Source of the DNA: JBBDSH01 sp040905045
GTDB taxonomy: Bacteria > Pseudomonadota > Gammaproteobacteria > Eutrophobiales > Eutrophobiaceae
Length of the DNA: 17,039 nt
NCBI GenBank assembly: GCA_040905045.1
Contig: JBBDSH010000094.1
Location: 1 to 17,039, forward strand
Direction: 5' to 3'
Positions 15,115-17,039 of the stretch are shown piece by piece; position 1 is the first letter of the stretch, and each line of letters starts with the position of its first letter. The notes below the pieces were generated by a model, which was not told the DNA's origin, ran no database searches, and saw nothing but the letters and a program-made list of their open reading frames with translations. The translations under genes were made by a program, and so were the position numbers.

Positions 15115-15152
15115 AAAAAACCGGAGTGATCCTTCGATCACTCCGGTTTCAA
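15115..15152. terminator. Bidirectional rho-independent terminator
   Basis: CCGGAGTGATC (15121-15131) pairs perfectly with GATCACTCCGG (15136-15146) around a 4-base loop, and the flanking AAA/TTT add further pairs. Six A residues at 15115-15120 become a U-tract for the minus-strand glycine-zipper gene; the plus strand has the shorter TTTC after the stem. It sits between two convergent genes and probably serves both, more strongly the minus-strand one. Confidence 0.85.
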
Positions 15153-15824
15153 TCAACTGACTATCTGCCAGGCACCATCCTCCTGCCGGCATGCGCGGCC
15201 GTAGACCTGTTCGGTGCGCCCGCCCACTCCCGCTTCCATATGGTATTCGCGGCAATAACGGCCGTTATCGTATTCACGTGTGTTGTGCGGCGTGACCGTA
15301 TACTGTCGATTGTCATCATTCCAGCGAATACGCGTGCCATCCGGCGCATGTTCCAGTGCCTGGTCCATGCACAAACGATCGGCACGATCCATATACCGGC
15401 CGATTTCACCGCCGATCACCGCGCCAACCAGTGTCCCCGTGGCGACCGCGATCAGACGTCCGGTTCCGTCACCGATCTGTGATCCCACCACGGCCCCGGT
15501 CGCGCCGCCCAGGACCTGGCCGATGACCTCCCGGTTGCATTGACCGCCTCGTACATTTACCGGTAACGAGGCGTAGTGATGGCCATGACCCTGCTTGCGC
15601 CGGTAACCGTGGGCCGGCGCCCAGGGTGGCGGACCGCCGGAATAACCGTATCTGCGCACATAACGATAATCACGATCATGGTGTCCGTAACCCTTGTCCT
15701 TTTTGCCGACAAAACCGGGCGGCCCCTTGCCTTGTCCCTTATGAGGAGGTCCGGCGGACGCCGCCCCGCCAACCAACAGGGCGCACGGGATCAGTACGTA
15801 CGCGATTTTCTGTAATATTTTCAT
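15153..15824 (-). CDS. Exported glycine-zipper 2TM envelope protein with 17-kDa-antigen-like C-terminus
   Basis: This 223-residue protein starts with a signal peptide (about residues 1-24, cleavage near ASA-G) without a proper lipobox. Next comes a low-complexity linker rich in Gly, His, Tyr and Arg (27-85, including KKDKGYGHHDRDYRYVRRYG). The glycine-zipper 2TM domain spans about 99-145, with VIGQVLGGATGAVVGSQIGD and GTLVGAVIGGEIGRYMDRAD. The C-terminal domain (165-223) resembles the surface-antigen module of rickettsial 17-kDa-like proteins, with YTVTP, CREYHMEAGVGG and ACRQEDGAWQIV, including paired Cys C191 and C212. It probably sits in the periplasm or envelope; the exact role in this family is unknown. 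An AAGGAGG ribosome site precedes the ATG. The linker could bind metals through its His clusters, which is speculative. Confidence 0.85.
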   Translation of the reverse strand: MKILQKIAYVLIPCALLVGGAASAGPPHKGQGKGPPGFVGKKDKGYGHHDRDYRYVRRYGYSGGPPPWAPAHGYRRKQGHGHHYASLPVNVRGGQCNREVIGQVLGGATGAVVGSQIGDGTGRLIAVATGTLVGAVIGGEIGRYMDRADRLCMDQALEHAPDGTRIRWNDDNRQYTVTPHNTREYDNGRYCREYHMEAGVGGRTEQVYGRACRQEDGAWQIVS

Positions 15825-16129
15825 GATAATCCCTCCTTCGGATCGGGTTTAACCGTCTGTCGACATAAATATGCCGTATTACCTCTTATGACTGAATAAT
15901 AGAGTGCAAATTCAATAAAAAACAGGCGGCAGGAACAGGAATCTGCCAACCGGTTCACAAAACATCCTGTAGTAAAACAACGTTACTGAAACATCAGGTT
16001 CAGCAGTTCCAAATCGTTCACATAATATGAAAAATGCCATTTTACCTGCCGGCGGTTCCGATTATCCTCACGCACCGTAAATCAGCTGCAAAATTTTGGC
16101 TGGTGAAGCGAAGACGTGAGGTATCTGAT
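15825..16129. other. AT-rich intergenic region between divergent genes
   Basis: These 305 bp lie between the minus-strand glycine-zipper gene and the plus-strand barrel-like gene, and are more AT-rich than the flanking genes. The left edge carries the minus-strand ribosome site (CCTCCTT, about 15831-15837). The right edge carries GAGG at 16118-16121, which serves the plus-strand ATG 16130. Promoters for both must lie here, but I find no clear -35/-10 pair. An in-frame ATG at 16034 exists but lacks a ribosome site. I see no RNA gene. Confidence 0.6.
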
Positions 16130-16609
16130 ATGCACACATTCAAAATGCACGAAATCATTACCATGATATTGTTGTTCCTTTCCCTGTTACTGTCCGGACC
16201 CGCATTCAGTCAGGGCGCCGCCCGGCACAGCGCCGGTGGTTTTCTCGGTTTTACCGATCGGGATGATGCCGATTTCACCCTCGGCGCCGAGTACGAATAC
16301 CGCCCGCGGGAACCCTGGAGTTTCGGCGCCATTGTTGAGCACACACCCGATGTCGTGTTCGGCCGTGATTTCACACTGGTGCTTGCCGCCGCGCACTACC
16401 GGCCTCCTTCCATACAACGGCTCAAATTAACCGGTGGTGCCGGAATTGAATTCAAGGATGTGGGCGGCGACGATGCCCGTTTCCGGCTCGGAGCCGGTTA
16501 CGATGTCTTCATGAACGGCCCGCTTACGATAACGCCGCGCATCGCCGTTGACTTCGGCGAAGGTGATGAAAGCATCGTCTTCGGTGTAACCGCCATGTAC
16601 GGTTTCTGA
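16130..16609 (+). CDS. Small exported beta-barrel-like outer membrane protein, unknown function
   Basis: The 159-residue protein begins with a hydrophobic signal peptide (about residues 1-27, cleavage near AFS-Q). Alternating-pattern strands follow: FTLGAEYEYRPREPWSFGAI, FTLVLAAAHYRP, LKLTGGAGIEFKDVG, FRLGAGYDVF and ITPRIAVDFG, then a last strand ending in Phe (SIVFGVTAMYGF). A terminal aromatic residue and amphipathic strands are typical of BAM-inserted outer-membrane barrels, and the size fits a small eight-stranded barrel. I do not recognise a named family. The start at 16130 is supported by GAGG 8 bp upstream; an in-frame ATG at 16034 would place 32 charged residues before the signal peptide. 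The gene ends before a likely terminator at 16654-16697. Confidence 0.72.
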   Translation: MHTFKMHEIITMILLFLSLLLSGPAFSQGAARHSAGGFLGFTDRDDADFTLGAEYEYRPREPWSFGAIVEHTPDVVFGRDFTLVLAAAHYRPPSIQRLKLTGGAGIEFKDVGGDDARFRLGAGYDVFMNGPLTITPRIAVDFGEGDESIVFGVTAMYGF

Positions 16610-16653
16610 AGACAACAATACATATCAAATCCAATAAAAAACATCGCCTGAAT

Positions 16654-16697
16654 AGATGACAGCCGCGTATTCATCGAGGTTGTCATCTTTCTCTTTT
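16654..16697 (+). terminator. Likely rho-independent terminator after the barrel-like gene
   Basis: AGATGACA at 16654-16661 pairs with TGTCATCT at 16681-16688. The pairing can extend inward through CC/GG with mismatches, and the stem is followed by a pyrimidine-rich tail (TTCTCTTTT). The long inner loop makes it weaker than the hairpin at 15115-15152. It lies 45 bp after the stop of the barrel-like gene and before the GIY-YIG gene. Confidence 0.5.
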
Positions 16698-16716
16698 GGG
16701 TTTACTTTTATATGCC

Positions 16717-16971
16717 ATGAGTTGGCATGTTTACATCCTCCATTGTGGTGACGGCAGTCTCTACACCGGCATCACCAATGATCTTGAAGCGAGACTACTG
16801 CAACACGAAAACGGAACCGGAGCGAAATACACCAGGGGCAAGGCACCGTTTACGATCATCTACCGGGAACAATGCCGGGATCGCGGCGAGGCTTCCAGAA
16901 GAGAGGCTGAAATCAAAGGGATGGAACGACGGGAAAAGCTGGACCTGTGCGGGATGCCGGATAATAACTAG
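16717..16971 (+). CDS. GIY-YIG domain protein, YhbQ/UPF0213-like
   Basis: This 84-residue protein is a minimal GIY-YIG domain: WHVYILHCGDGSLYTGITND (3-22) supplies the two Tyr motifs, LEARLLQHENGTGAKYTRGKAP (23-44) the conserved Arg and His, and ASRREAEIKGM (64-74) the catalytic-type Glu. Length and motifs match the YhbQ/UPF0213 group, small single-domain proteins with reported nuclease activity and likely links to DNA repair or processing. I chose ATG 16717 because the protein then begins like its homologues. An in-frame TTG at 16696 would add seven residues, and neither start has a clear ribosome site. The GIY-YIG core is intact, so it is not a fragment. It stands alone here. Confidence 0.9.
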   Translation: MSWHVYILHCGDGSLYTGITNDLEARLLQHENGTGAKYTRGKAPFTIIYREQCRDRGEASRREAEIKGMERREKLDLCGMPDNN

Positions 16972-17000
16972 AACCTATCTCAACATTCTGCGTGAGCCGC

Positions 17001-17020
17001 TCCCGGATCGGGGTCCGGGA
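17001..17020. repeat. Short palindromic intergenic repeat, related to block B
   Basis: TCCCGGA (17001-17007) pairs with TCCGGGA (17014-17020) over a 6-base loop. The central CCCGGATC..GTCC pattern, read on the opposite strand, matches the GGACTTGATCCGGG core at 5923 and 7343, so this seems a third member of the same dispersed family. It lies 30 bp after the GIY-YIG gene and the window ends 19 bases later. Confidence 0.55.
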
Positions 17021-17039
17021 TGACGTTGTTACTGGCCGA

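Noticed and set aside
14403..16971. ParA-like, GIY-YIG and macrodomain genes as parts of a defence island
   Set aside because: They are separated by terminators, promoters and housekeeping genes, are not co-directional as a unit, and none carries a defence-specific architecture.
1..17039. tRNA, rRNA or CRISPR array
   Set aside because: I found no regularly spaced direct repeats, no rRNA-like tracts and no cloverleaf with a CCA-adjacent acceptor; this is by eye and not a covariance-model search.

Overview
This is a 17 kb stretch of bacterial chromosome, GC-rich by eye, with densely packed genes on both strands, mostly good Shine-Dalgarno (SD) sites and repetitive hairpin elements in its intergenic gaps. 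The gene families (a YadG/YadH-type ABC exporter, a PepN-type aminopeptidase, a thioredoxin-type ArsC with Acr3, an MddA-like methyltransferase, a 17-kDa-antigen-like glycine-zipper protein) point to a gammaproteobacterium, perhaps an environmental or sulfur-cycle lineage. That placement is an inference. I see no rRNA, tRNA, CRISPR array, phage gene or intact transposase.

Layout. Positions 1-339 hold the 3' end of a nicotinamidase/isochorismatase-family hydrolase, convergent with an MddA-like membrane methyltransferase (365-1096, minus). A 46-residue very basic small protein (1386-1526, plus) lies before a two-gene ABC-2 exporter operon (3235 down to 1548, minus, 4-bp overlap). Next on the plus strand are a CmcJ/AsaB/NvfI-like non-heme iron oxygenase (3529-4380) and a DUF2235 alpha/beta hydrolase (4482-5720). 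A lone MetE-C-like zinc methyltransferase (6011-7225, minus) sits between two intergenic regions (5721-6010 and 7226-7509) that share dispersed repeat blocks. One holds REP-like hairpins. The other is built as a 154-bp MITE-like inverted repeat. A plus-strand run follows: MscS-family channel (7510-8817), macrodomain protein (8926-9462) and aminopeptidase N (9650-12322).

The clearest functional unit is an arsenic-resistance operon: arsR (12410-12787), acr3 (12835-13917), arsC (13928-14353). It is preceded by a sigma70-like promoter whose -10 is covered by a perfect 25-bp palindrome, very probably the ArsR operator. ArsC would reduce arsenate to arsenite, Acr3 would export the arsenite, and ArsR would release the promoter on binding arsenite. 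An orphan ParA-like ATPase (14403-15086) follows without an SD, and a bidirectional terminator (15115-15152) separates it from a convergent glycine-zipper envelope protein (15153-15824, minus). The window ends with a small exported beta-barrel-like protein (16130-16609), a GIY-YIG protein (16717-16971) and another repeat hairpin.

I do not see convincing evidence for a new multi-gene system. The points most worth following are the repeat architecture around the MetE-like gene, the macrodomain without the usual catalytic Asp, the oxygenase/DUF2235 pair, the ArsR cysteine layout with its operator, and the ParA-like gene behind the ars operon.
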